A stretch of DNA of 64,000 nt from Candidatus Chloroploca mongolica (GTDB lineage: Bacteria > Chloroflexota > Chloroflexia > Chloroflexales > Chloroflexaceae), in the NCBI RefSeq assembly GCF_004762035.2, contig NZ_SIJK02000009.1, positions 30,763-94,762 of the forward strand, in the 5' to 3' direction. A program made the position numbers and the translations under genes. Shown here in pieces: positions 16,357 through 26,335 of the stretch; within the stretch, counting starts at the first letter, position 1; each line of letters starts with the position of its first letter. The notes below the pieces were generated by a model. That model did not search any database, was not told the origin of the DNA, and saw nothing but the letters and a program-made list of their open reading frames with translations.

Positions 16357-17541
16357 ATGGACGATGTCGTCATTGTGGGGGCTGCAAGGACACCGATTGG
16401 GAGATTCAATGGTGCGTATGCAGGGGTGTCTGCGGTCGATCTTGGTGCTGCTGCGATTCGTGCTGCTGTGAGTCGGGCGGGCATTGACCCTGCTCTGGTC
16501 GACGAGTGCATTATGGGCAATGTGGTGAGTACGGCGCTCGGCCAGGCCCCGGCTCGTCAGGCGGCGATCAAGGGTGGGTTGCCGCATACAGTCGGGGGCT
16601 TGACGATCAACAAAGTGTGTGGCAGTAGTCTGAAAGCGGTGATGCTTGCCGCCGCTATGATCCGTGCGGGTGAAGCCGAGGTGATTGTGGCCGGTGGGAT
16701 GGAGCATATGAGCGGGGCACCGTATGCGTTGCCCAGTGCGCGTCATGGCTATCGTCTTGGCAACGGCGAGTTGCTTGATGTGATGGTGCATGATGGGCTC
16801 TGGTGTGCGTTTGAGCATCAGCATATGGGGGTTGCGGCTGAATGGATTGCGCGGACGCAACGGGTGACGCGCACACAGCAGGATACGTTTGCGTTGCAGT
16901 CACACGAGCGGGCGGTTGCGGCAAGCGATGCTGGTCGTTTTGCCGCCGAGATTGCGCCCGTGGTGGTGCCAGGCCCCAAGGGGACGACGCTGACAATCGA
17001 GCATGACGAGAACCCACGGCGTGATACGAATCTCGCGTCATTGGGCAAGTTGCGCCCGGCTTTTGCCGAACAGGGAAGTGTGACCGCTGGCAATGCGCCT
17101 GGCATTACCGATGGAGCGGCGGCCGTCGTAGTGATGGGGGCGACACGGGCGGCTCAGCTTGGTTTGACGCCACTGGCGCGTCTCGACCAGATGGCGCAGG
17201 CGGCAGTGCCTCCACTCGAGGTCTTTACGGCACCGCCTTTTGCGCTTGAGAAGGTGATGGCGCGGGCCGGACGGATCGTTGATGACTACGATCTCTTTGA
17301 AATCAACGAGGCGTTTGCGGCCCAGGTGATTGCGAATATTCGGGTCGCCGGTCTTGACCCCGACCGGGTGAATGTCAACGGTGGCGCGATTGCGCTTGGG
17401 CACCCGATCGGGGCCAGCGGGGCTCGTTTGCTCGTGACCTTGATCTATGCGTTGCGCGAGCGCGGTGGGCAACGGGGGATCGCTGCGCTCTGTTTGGGTG
17501 GCGGCGAGGCTGTGGCTCTTGGGATCGAGCGCGTGGCTTGA
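16357..17541 (+). CDS. Acetyl-CoA acetyltransferase (thiolase)
   Basis: Condenses two acetyl-CoA to acetoacetyl-CoA, or the reverse in degradation. The 394-residue product has all thiolase landmarks: acyl-binding Cys in [11 protein letters not shown] (about residue 88), [11 protein letters not shown], the histidine of [16 protein letters not shown], and the second cysteine in [18 protein letters not shown] precedes the ATG by five bases. It is monocistronic or followed loosely by the CDF gene (60-base gap). Whether it acts in synthesis or beta-oxidation cannot be told. Confidence 0.95.
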   Translation: MDDVVIVGAARTPIGRFNGAYAGVSAVDLGAAAIRAAVSRAGIDPALVDECIMGNVVSTALGQAPARQAAIKGGLPHTVGGLTINKVCGSSLKAVMLAAAMIRAGEAEVIVAGGMEHMSGAPYALPSARHGYRLGNGELLDVMVHDGLWCAFEHQHMGVAAEWIARTQRVTRTQQDTFALQSHERAVAASDAGRFAAEIAPVVVPGPKGTTLTIEHDENPRRDTNLASLGKLRPAFAEQGSVTAGNAPGITDGAAAVVVMGATRAAQLGLTPLARLDQMAQAAVPPLEVFTAPPFALEKVMARAGRIVDDYDLFEINEAFAAQVIANIRVAGLDPDRVNVNGGAIALGHPIGASGARLLVTLIYALRERGGQRGIAALCLGGGEAVALGIERVA

Positions 17542-17601
17542 CGTGAGCGTATTTGAGATGGTATTGCGTCTAGGCCGCGAGTACTAAGTGATGGTGATCT
17601 A

Positions 17602-18534
17602 ATGATGAGAGCGCCCGCACGAGCGTCACTGGTTCGGTATGCATGGCTGTCGATCAGCGCCTCGGTGATTGTGATTGGCTTGAAAACTGGGGCCTATCTG
17701 ATCACGGGCTCGGTCGGCTTGCTCTCGGATGCGCTTGAGTCGGTGACGAACCTTGTTGCTGCTGTGGTGGCGCTCGTTGTTCTGACGATTGCTGCGCGCC
17801 CACCTGATGAGGAGCATGCGTATGGTCACGACAAGGCCGAATACTTTTCGAGTGGCGTTGAAGGCGGGTTGATTCTGCTGGCGGCGGTAACGATTATGTA
17901 TACCGCCGCTCGACGCTTGCTCGACCCGCAGCCAATTGAAGGGGTCGGGCTTGGTCTGGTGATTGCGATCGTTGCGTCGCTGATCAATCTGGGTGTCGCT
18001 CGTATTCTGATGCAAGCCGGTAAGCAGCATAACTCGATTACCCTGGAGGCCGATGGGCACCACTTGATGACAGATGTCTGGACGTCAGTGGGTGTCGTTG
18101 TGGGGGTTGGTGCCGTGGCGCTGACTGGTTGGCATCGTCTCGATCCAATGATTGCGATCATTGTGGCCGCCAATATTATCTGGTCCGGGTTCAAATTGCT
18201 GCAACGCTCGGCGCTGGGCTTGCTTGATACGGCGGTGCCTCTGCCGGAACGCTCGCAGGTGATGGCGATCCTCGATGCCTACGCGGCGCGTGATGGGGTT
18301 CAGTTCCATGCATTGCGGACGCGGCAGGCTGCTTCGCGTCGTTTTGTTTCGGTGCATGTTCTGGTGCCTGGCTGGTGGACCGTCATGCATGGGCATCGGC
18401 TGATTGAAGAGATCGAGCGTGATGTGTGTGAGGCCTTGCCCGGTACGACTTTTTTTACCCACCTCGAACCACTTGATGATCCACTCTCGTTTGCCGATCA
18501 GCAACTTGATCGGGAGAAATTTATTCAGAAATAA
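17602..18534 (+). CDS. Cation diffusion facilitator family transporter
   Basis: Membrane exporter of divalent metal ions in exchange for protons. The 310-residue product has about five to six hydrophobic segments. The metal-site motif SDALESVTN lies at the second helix and [12 protein letters not shown] at the fifth. A C-terminal cytoplasmic dimer domain contains [23 protein letters not shown]. These sites fit zinc, iron or manganese, and the metal cannot be chosen from sequence alone. The ribosome site is weak, and the start could be the second Met of the initial pair. Confidence 0.92.
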   Translation: MMRAPARASLVRYAWLSISASVIVIGLKTGAYLITGSVGLLSDALESVTNLVAAVVALVVLTIAARPPDEEHAYGHDKAEYFSSGVEGGLILLAAVTIMYTAARRLLDPQPIEGVGLGLVIAIVASLINLGVARILMQAGKQHNSITLEADGHHLMTDVWTSVGVVVGVGAVALTGWHRLDPMIAIIVAANIIWSGFKLLQRSALGLLDTAVPLPERSQVMAILDAYAARDGVQFHALRTRQAASRRFVSVHVLVPGWWTVMHGHRLIEEIERDVCEALPGTTFFTHLEPLDDPLSFADQQLDREKFIQK

Positions 18535-18543
18535 GCATTTCAT

Positions 18544-19356
18544 ATGACACCAGGTCTTGATGCTACGATCCTTGCCCATGCCCTCCGTTCGTTATCGTTG
18601 CCGCGTACGGTCTATACCTATGGCAGTGTTGGTTCGACAATGGATCTGGCGCGACCGCTGCTGAAAACATTGCCGCCTGAGCAGTTCCCCGTTTTGCTGG
18701 TCGCAGACGAGCAACGCACCGGGCGTGGACGAATGGGGCGCCCATGGATGGCGCCACCGGGCACCGCCTTGCTCGTGTCGCTGGTGTTGCAACCGACCTG
18801 GTTGCAACCTGCCGAAGCGGTCTATCTGGTCTGGATGGCGGCGGTCGCACTCTGTGAAGCAATCGAGACCGTCACCCCGCTGCAACCGGTGCTCAAGTGG
18901 CCGAACGATCTTTTGCTGCCCGTGGGGGCACCGCCTGCGCTCACCCTGGCCAAGGTGGCCGGATTGTTGTTGGAAGTCAACAGCACCGTGGATCACCTGG
19001 CGTGGGCGATCATTGGCTGTGGGGTCAACCTGACGTCGGCCCCGCCAGCCGACCAGACGCGGTATCCCGCGACGAGTCTGGCGGCTGCCGGAGTGGAGGT
19101 TGATCGGATGGCGCTGCTGATCGCACTGATGCAGCGGATCGATGGGTGGTATCAGCGGCTTGCTGCGGGTGAGCGTGATGCACTCTTTGGGGCCTGGCGG
19201 TCACGTCTGGTGACCCTGGGTCAGCAGGTTCGCATTGAGACCGCTGCTGGTCTGGTGAGTGGCCTGGCCGAGCAGGTTGAGCCTGATGGAACCCTGCTGG
19301 TGCGTCAGGCGAGTGGGGAACTTTGTCCAGTAACGACGGGGGATGTGGGCTTATAG
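18544..19356 (+). CDS. birA: Biotin--[acetyl-CoA-carboxylase] ligase
   Basis: Activates biotin to biotinyl-AMP and attaches it to carboxylase lysines, including presumably the EAMKMEH lysine of the carboxylase at 32792-34786. The 270-residue product has the biotin-binding loop GRGRMGRPW (about residues 60-68), KWPNDLLL and GCGVNL. It lacks the N-terminal DNA-binding domain of Escherichia coli BirA, so it is a group I ligase without repressor function. It starts nine bases after the CDF gene. Confidence 0.94.
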   Translation: MTPGLDATILAHALRSLSLPRTVYTYGSVGSTMDLARPLLKTLPPEQFPVLLVADEQRTGRGRMGRPWMAPPGTALLVSLVLQPTWLQPAEAVYLVWMAAVALCEAIETVTPLQPVLKWPNDLLLPVGAPPALTLAKVAGLLLEVNSTVDHLAWAIIGCGVNLTSAPPADQTRYPATSLAAAGVEVDRMALLIALMQRIDGWYQRLAAGERDALFGAWRSRLVTLGQQVRIETAAGLVSGLAEQVEPDGTLLVRQASGELCPVTTGDVGL

Positions 19357-19407
19357 TGCTGCCGCTCTACAACTCACTCGTGAGGACTTGCCGCCCCGAA
19401 CTTCGCG

Positions 19408-19437
19408 TTGCAATGTTGTCACTGGATGGCCTATAAT
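19408..19437 (+). promoter_or_regulatory. Promoter of the LytR-murJ transcript
   Basis: TTGCAA (19408-19413) and a consensus TATAAT (19432-19437) are 18 bases apart, about 50 bases before the ATG at 19488. Confidence 0.75.
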
Positions 19438-19487
19438 AGACAGGGTAACAAAATAACGAATTGCCTTTATCCAGGAGATGCGTAGAT

Positions 19488-20579
19488 ATGCCGTTTTCGC
19501 GAAGGCGCCTTGTTTTTAGCGCCGTGGCCGTCAGTGGCCTGCTTGTAGTCGCCCTGTTGCTACGTCTCGGCTTTCAATGGCGTCAGGCAATTGCTGATAT
19601 CGACTCGATGATCGTGACCTCTGACCCTGTTGATGTCCAGGGCGGATCATCATTTCAATACAACGAATGGTCAACAGCTGACCTCCTCTCGAAACAGTCA
19701 GCGCGGATGACGCATCATGATGCACCGCCACAGTCGGTCGCCGTGCAACCAGCGCCTACGCTGACCGAATCAACCCTCAATATCTTATTGCTTGGCACTG
19801 ATGCTCGTCCTGGTGATGTTGATCCAACCCGTACTGATGGGATTATTCTGGTGCGGATTGACCGCGAGAATGGGCGGGTCAGTATGCTCTCGTTGCCTCG
19901 CGATCTCTGGGTGACGTATCCGACCGGTACGTCGGGGCGCATCAATGCGGCTTATGCTGTAGGTGAGTTGCAGCTCGGCGCAGGAGGTGGGGCGGCGGTC
20001 GCGAAAGCAACAGTTGGCCGCTTGCTCAATCTTGAAGTTGACAACTATGTCATGCTTAATTTTGAGAGCTTTCGGAACTTGATTGATTATATCGATGGCA
20101 TTGAAGTTGATGTGCCTGAGGCGATCTTTGATCCCAGATTTCCGACTGAGGACTATGGCATAATCGAAGTTCGTTTCGAAGCGGGGCGCCAGTGGTTTGA
20201 CGGTGAACGCGCGTTGACCTATGCGCGCACACGCAATGTTGATAGTGATTTTGGCCGTAATCAACGCCAACAATTAGTGCTCATTGCTATTTTTGAGCGT
20301 CTGAGCCAGCGCGGGATGCTCGATCGGATCATCGGAGTCGATAACTATACCCAGATGATGCGCGGTTATGTGCAGACCGATCTGAGTCGGCGGCAGATTC
20401 TGGCGCTAGCCAATTTTGCTGGCGAGATCAGCATTGAAGATTTGCACCGGTATGCGATTGATTCGCGCATGATTGTTGAACTGAATGATCCGGCGACGTT
20501 TGCGGCTGAACCCGTAGCCTTGCGGCGGGTGGTGCGCGAGTTTACTGGTGAGACCGTGCCGACAGCTGGTGGCAATTAG
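19488..20579 (+). CDS. LytR-CpsA-Psr family cell-wall glycopolymer transferase
   Basis: Membrane-anchored phosphotransferase that moves undecaprenyl-linked polymers to peptidoglycan or another acceptor. The product has an N-terminal membrane segment (about residues 7-25) and the LCP core: LLLGTDARPGDVDPTRTDGIILVRID, SLPRDLWV, GRINAAYA and the C-terminal arginine motif LTYARTRNVDSDFGRNQRQQ. The frame begins upstream with TTG at 19461, but the ATG at 19488 with AGGAG ahead of it is the likely start, giving 363 residues. Its stop overlaps the murJ start by one base, so both are one transcript for envelope assembly. Confidence 0.93.
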   Translation: MPFSRRRLVFSAVAVSGLLVVALLLRLGFQWRQAIADIDSMIVTSDPVDVQGGSSFQYNEWSTADLLSKQSARMTHHDAPPQSVAVQPAPTLTESTLNILLLGTDARPGDVDPTRTDGIILVRIDRENGRVSMLSLPRDLWVTYPTGTSGRINAAYAVGELQLGAGGGAAVAKATVGRLLNLEVDNYVMLNFESFRNLIDYIDGIEVDVPEAIFDPRFPTEDYGIIEVRFEAGRQWFDGERALTYARTRNVDSDFGRNQRQQLVLIAIFERLSQRGMLDRIIGVDNYTQMMRGYVQTDLSRRQILALANFAGEISIEDLHRYAIDSRMIVELNDPATFAAEPVALRRVVREFTGETVPTAGGN

Positions 20580-22141
20580 TGGCTGATGCGCCCTCTGTGC
20601 GTGGAACTGAGCCGGGCGGAGCGCTGCGTGGTGTGGCGATCGCGGCGGTGCTGATTGCTCTTGGCAATATCGCGAGCCGCATGGTTGGCTTTCTGCGTGA
20701 TAGTACGATTGCCTTCTATTTCGCCCGCGGGGTCGAGGTTGATGCCTTCCAGGTGGCCTGGACGGTGCCGAGCACGATCTATGATCTGTTGATTGCGGGG
20801 GCGGTGAGTGCCGCGCTGGTTCCCGTCTTTTCGTCGTATGCCGAAGGCGACCACGACGAGTTCTGGCGGGTGATCTCGGGGGTTTTCACGGTTGCTCTGG
20901 CTGCCTTGACTGCGCTGACGGCGCTGGCCGTCTGGCAGGCCCCGCTGGTGGTGGCCCTGCTGACGCGCCCCGACCAGGCCGAGTTGCGGGCGCTCGCGAC
21001 GCCGCTGGTGCGTCTGTTGATGCCGGCCGTCCTGTTGATGGGCTTGTCGGGACTGGCGACGGCGGTGCTCCATGCTCAGCAGCGATTTCTTTTGCCTGCC
21101 TTTGTGATGGTAACTTTCAATGTTGGTATGGTCGCAGGCATTGTGCTGCTCCACGATCGCTTTGGCATCAACAGCCTGGCGTTTGGGGCGTTGATTGGCG
21201 CCGTTGGGCAGGTGCTGTTGCAGATCCCAGGCTTGCGCGGTGCCCGGTTACGTCTGGGTAGCGGGTTGGATCATCCGGCGCTGCGCCGGATCTTGCGCCT
21301 CTATGCGCCGGTGGCCCTGGGAATCGGGTTTTCGGTGTTGGGCACCGTGATTGACCGCTGGCTCGCCTCGGGCTATGAAGCGGCACTGGGTACGATGCGT
21401 TATGCAACGACGTTGATCCAGTTTCCGCTGGGCCTTGTTGCTTCGGCGGTGGCGCTGGCGGTCTTGCCGACGCTGGCGCGTCAGAGTGAGGCACGGGATG
21501 AGGCGAGTTTTCAGACGACCCTGGCAATGGGGCTCAAGGTGGTGCTGCTGTTGATCTTGCCAGCGACGGCGGGTCTGCTTGTGCTTGCCGAGCCGCTGGT
21601 GGCCCTGACCTATGAACGGGGGCGGTTTTCGGCGGCTGACACAGCGGCGACGGCGATGGCCTTGCGTTTCTATCTGCCGGGTTTGCCGGCCGCAGCGCTT
21701 GATCAAGTCTTGATTTTTGCCTTCTATGCCCGCAAAAATACGCTGACCCCCAACCTGATCCAGGGTGCCGCCATCGGGGTCTATTTGCTGGTCGCCTTGC
21801 CCCTGATCTGGTTCACGCAACTTGGTTTTCTTGGTCTGGTACTGGCCAACTCGGCGCAATGGATCGGGCATGCCGTGATTACGGGGGTCTTGTTGACCCG
21901 AACCGTACCGCTGCGCGGCCTGCGCCTTGGCGAGGCCGCCCTGAAAGGCGTTGGGGCCAGTGGCGTCATGGCCGCTGCGGTCGTGGCCCTCGCGCTGCTC
22001 ACCGCGAATCTCCCGCTGGTCGTCCAGATTCTGGTGGCAGGAACTGGTGGAATCCTGAGCTATCTCGTGCTTTGCCTGACCTTCCGCATCGAAGCGGCCG
22101 GTTTTTTCTTCCAGACCCTCAGGGCTCGCGTGCAACGGTGA
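20579..22141 (+). CDS. murJ: Lipid II flippase MurJ / MviN
   Basis: Multi-spanning membrane protein of 520 residues with about 14 hydrophobic segments, of the MOP exporter superfamily. It begins near the membrane with ALGNIASRMVGFLRDSTIAFYFARGVEVDAFQVAW, the hallmark of MurJ. It translocates lipid II for peptidoglycan synthesis. The GTG start overlaps the LytR-family stop codon, so translation is probably coupled. The pairing of wall-polymer transferase and lipid II flippase is functionally coherent. Confidence 0.93.
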   Translation: MADAPSVRGTEPGGALRGVAIAAVLIALGNIASRMVGFLRDSTIAFYFARGVEVDAFQVAWTVPSTIYDLLIAGAVSAALVPVFSSYAEGDHDEFWRVISGVFTVALAALTALTALAVWQAPLVVALLTRPDQAELRALATPLVRLLMPAVLLMGLSGLATAVLHAQQRFLLPAFVMVTFNVGMVAGIVLLHDRFGINSLAFGALIGAVGQVLLQIPGLRGARLRLGSGLDHPALRRILRLYAPVALGIGFSVLGTVIDRWLASGYEAALGTMRYATTLIQFPLGLVASAVALAVLPTLARQSEARDEASFQTTLAMGLKVVLLLILPATAGLLVLAEPLVALTYERGRFSAADTAATAMALRFYLPGLPAAALDQVLIFAFYARKNTLTPNLIQGAAIGVYLLVALPLIWFTQLGFLGLVLANSAQWIGHAVITGVLLTRTVPLRGLRLGEAALKGVGASGVMAAAVVALALLTANLPLVVQILVAGTGGILSYLVLCLTFRIEAAGFFFQTLRARVQR

Positions 22142-22188
22142 TAAATCGCACAAACATGCGCTTTCTTCTTTTCAGATCGGCCTGAGTA

Positions 22189-22197
22189 TGGTATAAT
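22189..22197 (+). promoter_or_regulatory. Extended -10 promoter
   Basis: TGGTATAAT (TGn plus consensus TATAAT at 22192-22197) stands 24 bases before the TTG start at 22221. It would drive the membrane protein gene and possibly gyrB behind it. Confidence 0.65.
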
Positions 22198-22220
22198 AGA
22201 ATATCAACGAGGAGGCCGGA

Positions 22221-23135
22221 TTGAGCATTGCAACGCCTAAAAACCTGTCTCTGACTGACATCATCAGTGCAGGCTACCGTGCGCTCCATCGCAGGCTCTG
22301 GGTGATGTTGATCCCGGCCCTGGTAAGTGGGTACCTCTGGCTTGGGGCGCCGATTGCGCTGACACCGCTGGCGACAGGCGTGCAAGCTGATCTGGCGATG
22401 GTCGGAGAACTAATTGGGCAAGAGGGAGAAGGGGTGCGTCTCGCGCAGGCGGTATTGATGACCGATCTGCGTTTAGCGCTTGCCTGGCTCAATTTTGTCC
22501 CGATGCTTGCGCCAACGGAAGGGCCAGTTGTGCCGCTTATGGGCATAGAGCACGAGGTGAACTGGCCGCGCATGCTGCTGACGATTGGGGTGGTCAATGT
22601 GCTGGCGCTGGTGTTCAGTAGCTATTTTTTGACCTTATTGAGTGAAGCCGTCAGTGGGGTCTATCTGCCGCTCGTGGGTTCGCTGCAGCGGGCATTGGCA
22701 GTGGCGCTTGCGCTGGTGGGGTACTGGTTGGTCCTGGCTGGGATTGGGTTGTTGCTGGCTCTGCCCTTTCTGGCGCTTTCGATTATTGTGATTGTGGCCT
22801 TGCCGGGGACGGCGCTGGCGATTCTGTTAGCCTGGTATATTGTGCTCTTCTGGGCGTATATTTATACCTGCTTTGCGCCCGAGGCGATTCTGCTGAGTCG
22901 GGTCGGGCCGTTGCAGGCGATTGTCGCAAGCATCAACATTGTCCGTCACAATCTGGCTGAAACCCTGATGCTGCTCTTGCTCAACCTGTTGATTGTCAAT
23001 GGTCTGGGGCTTGTCTGGCGGCAACTTGCCGCGATGCCGGTCGGTTTGCCGGTGGCGCTGCTTGGCAGCGCGTATATTGGGAGTGGCCTGACGGCTGCTC
23101 GGATGGAGTTTTATCGTGCGCATCTTGCGCGATAG
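22221..23135 (+). CDS. Polytopic membrane protein of unknown function
   Basis: I do not recognise the family. The 304 residues contain an amphipathic N-terminal segment with a YRALHRRLWVMLIPALVSGYLWLGAPI helix, and about six hydrophobic segments in total. The longest block is at about 160-225. It resembles in layout the glycerophosphoryl diester phosphodiesterase membrane-domain type proteins, but no motif decides this. It uses a TTG start, well supported by GAGGAGG five bases upstream. gyrB follows 20 bases later, so the two are likely co-transcribed. Confidence 0.8.
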   Translation: MSIATPKNLSLTDIISAGYRALHRRLWVMLIPALVSGYLWLGAPIALTPLATGVQADLAMVGELIGQEGEGVRLAQAVLMTDLRLALAWLNFVPMLAPTEGPVVPLMGIEHEVNWPRMLLTIGVVNVLALVFSSYFLTLLSEAVSGVYLPLVGSLQRALAVALALVGYWLVLAGIGLLLALPFLALSIIVIVALPGTALAILLAWYIVLFWAYIYTCFAPEAILLSRVGPLQAIVASINIVRHNLAETLMLLLLNLLIVNGLGLVWRQLAAMPVGLPVALLGSAYIGSGLTAARMEFYRAHLAR

Positions 23136-23155
23136 CATAGAGGATAGAGCGTTGT

Positions 23156-25090
23156 ATGAATGACGAGCAGACTTCTTCCACTGAACCTCAGGGGTATGAT
23201 GCGAGCCAGATCACGGTGCTCGAGGGGCTTGATGCGGTGCGGAAACGCCCGGGGATGTATATCGGGCCAACCGACATGAATGGCCTGCACCATATGATCA
23301 AAGAAGTAGTGGACAATTCGGTTGACGAAGCACTTGCTGGTCACGCTGATCGCATTACCATCACGATCCATAAAGATTTATCGATTCAAGTGACTGATAA
23401 TGGTCGCGGTATTCCCGTTGATATTCACCCCAAGCACAAGGTCTCGGCGTTGCAACTTGCCGCAACTGAGTTGCATGCCGGGGGCAAGTTTGGCGATGGG
23501 GGCTATAAAGTCTCGTCGGGCTTGCACGGGGTGGGTCTTTCGGTGGTGAATGCACTTTCTGAATGGATGCGTGCCGAAGTGCGTCGCCACGGCAAGCTCT
23601 GGGTGCAAGAGTATCGCATTGGCAAACCCCAGGGTGCGGTGAAAGCCGTGGGCCTGGCTGAGGGTACGGGAACGTCGATCCATTTTATGCCTGATGTGGC
23701 CATCTTCAAAGAAGGCATTGAATATAACTTTAAGGCGCTGTCTCAGCGTTTTCGTGAAATGGCCTATCTGACCAAGGGTCTGCATTTTGCCTTTACTGAT
23801 GAACGTAGCGATCAAGAAGTGCATTTCTATTTTGAGGGTGGCATTGTCAGTTATGTGCGCCACTTGAACAAAGATCGAACCTTGTTGCATAAGCAGCCCT
23901 TCTATGCCGAAAATACGGTCAATGATGTGGCCGTCGAAGTGGCAATGCAGTATACCGACTCGTATGATACTGACTCGGTGTATGCGTTTGCGAATAATAT
24001 CAATAATACTGACGGTGGTGCCCATCTCTCGGGTTTTCGTACGGCCCTGACCCGTGTGATCAATACCTATGCCCGTGCCAAGAGCATTCTGAAAGAGAAT
24101 GAATCTAATCTGACTGGTGAAGATGTGCGTGAGGGTCTGACCGCAGTGATTAGTGTCAAGCTGAAAGATCCCCTCTTTAGCTCGCAGACCAAAGAAAAAC
24201 TGGTTAGCCCTGAAGCAGCAGGTGCGGTTGCGACGGTGCTTGGCGATCATCTGGCGGCCTGGCTTGATGAGAATCCTGGCGAGGCCCGGCGGGTGATTGA
24301 GAAGGTGTTGAGCGCAGCGCGAACGCGGTTGGCGGTTCAGAAAGTGAAAGAGACCTCACGCAAGAGTGCGATGGAGGGGTTTGCCCTGCCAGGCAAATTG
24401 GCCGATTGTTCTGATACCAATCCAGCGCGCAGCGAGCTCTATATTGTTGAGGGTGACAGCGCAGGTGGCACGGCCAAGCAGGGGCGCGACCGGCGCTTCC
24501 AGGCGATTCTGCCGCTTCGTGGCAAGATCCTCAATGTTGAGCGTAGCCGCCTCGACAAGATGCTCTCGAATACCGAGGTACGGGCCTTGATTACGGCGAT
24601 TGGTACCCCCATCGGTGAACAGTTCAATGCTGATAAATTGCGGTATCATCGCATTCTGCTGATGACCGATGCCGATGTGGACGGGAGCCATATCCGCACG
24701 CTGTTGCTCACCTTCTTCTTTCGGCATATGCGCCAGTTGATCAGCAGTGGGCATCTCTATATTGCGCAGCCGCCGCTCTATCGGATCAAACATGGCAAAG
24801 AGCAGGTCTATACCTATTCAGATAACGAGCGTGATGCGTATTTGTCCAAGCTCCCCGAAGAAACGCGGCAGCGCGTTGGCATCCAGCGCTACAAAGGCCT
24901 CGGTGAAATGAATGCCGAGCAACTCTGGGAGACAACGATGAACCCCGAGAACCGCGTGATTCTCCAGGTAACCATCGAAGATGCCCAGCGCGCCGACGAG
25001 ACGTTCACGATGCTGATGGGTGACCTGGTGCCCCCGCGGCGTAAATTTATCCAGACGCATGCGTCAGAGGTGGTTGATCTGGATGTCTAG
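23156..25090 (+). CDS. gyrB: DNA gyrase subunit B
   Basis: ATPase subunit of gyrase, which introduces negative supercoils. The 644-residue product has the GHKL motifs VVDNSVDEALAGHA and DNGRGIPVDIHP, the ATP-lid SGLHGVGLSVVNALS, and the TOPRIM motifs EGDSAGGTAKQGRDR and LMTDADVDGSHIRTLLL. PLRGKILNVE, found between them, is typical of GyrB. No long C-terminal insertion is present. A nucleotidyltransferase-like gene starts 14 bases downstream. Confidence 0.97.
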   Translation: MNDEQTSSTEPQGYDASQITVLEGLDAVRKRPGMYIGPTDMNGLHHMIKEVVDNSVDEALAGHADRITITIHKDLSIQVTDNGRGIPVDIHPKHKVSALQLAATELHAGGKFGDGGYKVSSGLHGVGLSVVNALSEWMRAEVRRHGKLWVQEYRIGKPQGAVKAVGLAEGTGTSIHFMPDVAIFKEGIEYNFKALSQRFREMAYLTKGLHFAFTDERSDQEVHFYFEGGIVSYVRHLNKDRTLLHKQPFYAENTVNDVAVEVAMQYTDSYDTDSVYAFANNINNTDGGAHLSGFRTALTRVINTYARAKSILKENESNLTGEDVREGLTAVISVKLKDPLFSSQTKEKLVSPEAAGAVATVLGDHLAAWLDENPGEARRVIEKVLSAARTRLAVQKVKETSRKSAMEGFALPGKLADCSDTNPARSELYIVEGDSAGGTAKQGRDRRFQAILPLRGKILNVERSRLDKMLSNTEVRALITAIGTPIGEQFNADKLRYHRILLMTDADVDGSHIRTLLLTFFFRHMRQLISSGHLYIAQPPLYRIKHGKEQVYTYSDNERDAYLSKLPEETRQRVGIQRYKGLGEMNAEQLWETTMNPENRVILQVTIEDAQRADETFTMLMGDLVPPRRKFIQTHASEVVDLDV

Positions 25091-25104
25091 TCGGGGGAAG
25101 GTCG

Positions 25105-26067
25105 TTGGATATACCATTTTCTGGTAAACCCCTGCTCTTGGAGGCACCGCGTGGCGCTATGCTGCCCCAGCCGCTTGCAGGTGATACCCCCGCCCATCTT
25201 GAAGCGGGGGTTATCGCCACGCTCCGCACGCTGACGCCTGTGCGCAAACTGGAACTGGCTCGAGCGATGAATCAGATGGCTGATCGCCTGGCGCTGGCCG
25301 GTATTCAGCAGCGGATGCCTGAGGTAACGATGCACGAGTGGGCCTATGCGCTGGCTCTCCAACGGCTCACGTTGGAACGACGGCCTTATGGTGCAGCTGT
25401 TCTTGAAGGAATTCCGCTTATGCCGACTCCTGTTGATCCGCTTGCGTTGGCGTTGCGTCTTGGCGCATTGCTTGATGCCCAGGCCATCCCCTATGTCATC
25501 GTTGGCTCAATGGCTGCTGTTGTCCACGGCGAGTACCGTACGACGCGCGATATCGACGTAGTGGTGAACCTGTCTGCTCAGAACGTGCGAGTGTTCGTCG
25601 AAGGGCTGCGTGAGGATTTTACCTTTCTCTTGAGCGACATTACCGACGCGCTCCTCCGTCTTCCTGAAGCACGGGATGATGGGCAGCAGCGGGCAAGTTT
25701 TTGTGCCTACGACAAGACGACGGGCTTCCAGCTAGATGTGTACCTCTTTTCGGGGCGTCCGTTCGAGGTGGCCCAGTTTCAGCGGGCACAGGTGGTAAAC
25801 ATCGCCGGTGAGCCGGGTGGAGCGCTGCGTGTAGCGAGTGCTGAAGATACAGTGCTGGCCAAGCTAGAATGGTACAGCCTTGCCCCATCTGATCGCCAGT
25901 GGCGGGATGTGCAGGCCATCCTGCGGGTACAGGATGATGCGCTCGATCAAGCTTATCTTCTTCAGTGGGCCGACGCACTTGGGTTCGCTGAGTTGCTAAC
26001 CTGGGCGTTGCGAGGTCAGCAACCGCCCCTGGCTGGTGATGAGCCTCGCCAGCAGCGGTTGTTCTGA
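25105..26067 (+). CDS. AbiEii-like nucleotidyltransferase with an N-terminal helical domain
   Basis: 320 residues in two parts. Residues 112 to about 310 look like a minimal nucleotidyltransferase of the AbiEii/MNT type. GSMAAVVHGEYRTTRDIDVVV lies at 134-154 (Gly-Ser and the Asp-x-Asp pair at 149/151), and a third acidic position may be in FQLDVYLF. Residues 35-90 form an arginine-rich helical segment (LRTLTPVRKLELARAM, then GIQQRMPEVTMHEW). It recalls small proteins often encoded next to such nucleotidyltransferases in Chloroflexota and cyanobacteria, so this may be a fused pair. That is from memory and unverified. The start is TTG. It follows gyrB by 14 bases. Its biological role is unknown, and a toxin or antitoxin role is possible. 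Confidence 0.7.
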   Translation: MDIPFSGKPLLLEAPRGAMLPQPLAGDTPAHLEAGVIATLRTLTPVRKLELARAMNQMADRLALAGIQQRMPEVTMHEWAYALALQRLTLERRPYGAAVLEGIPLMPTPVDPLALALRLGALLDAQAIPYVIVGSMAAVVHGEYRTTRDIDVVVNLSAQNVRVFVEGLREDFTFLLSDITDALLRLPEARDDGQQRASFCAYDKTTGFQLDVYLFSGRPFEVAQFQRAQVVNIAGEPGGALRVASAEDTVLAKLEWYSLAPSDRQWRDVQAILRVQDDALDQAYLLQWADALGFAELLTWALRGQQPPLAGDEPRQQRLF

Positions 26068-26081
26068 ACAAGCACTTTTTC

Positions 26082-26126
26082 TTGCGCGTGAAAAAAGCCA
26101 GCGTAGCTGGCTTTTTTCCCGCGCAA
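26082..26126. terminator. Palindrome with GCCAGC-GTA-GCTGGC tip and A/T runs
   Basis: Arms of 21 bases with one mismatch. The tip is flanked by six A on one side and six T on the other, so it can act as an intrinsic terminator in both directions. It ends the gyrB-nucleotidyltransferase transcript 15 bases after the stop. Confidence 0.8.
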
Positions 26127-26335
26127 ACATGACTCTCCGTACTTTTCGCCAGGTCTTTTGCCAAGATCGCACGGTTGTATCCCGTATTCCTACGGATAGA
26201 CGCGGCTTGCCGGTGTGCGTACACTGAAGATGTCTGAAGTACGCTCACCTCTTTATTCCCCTCGTACCTTCCCAGAGTTCACTTCATACAATGCAAAGGC
26301 ACACTTCTTGGCTGTACCTGGATTGGAGAAGGCTC

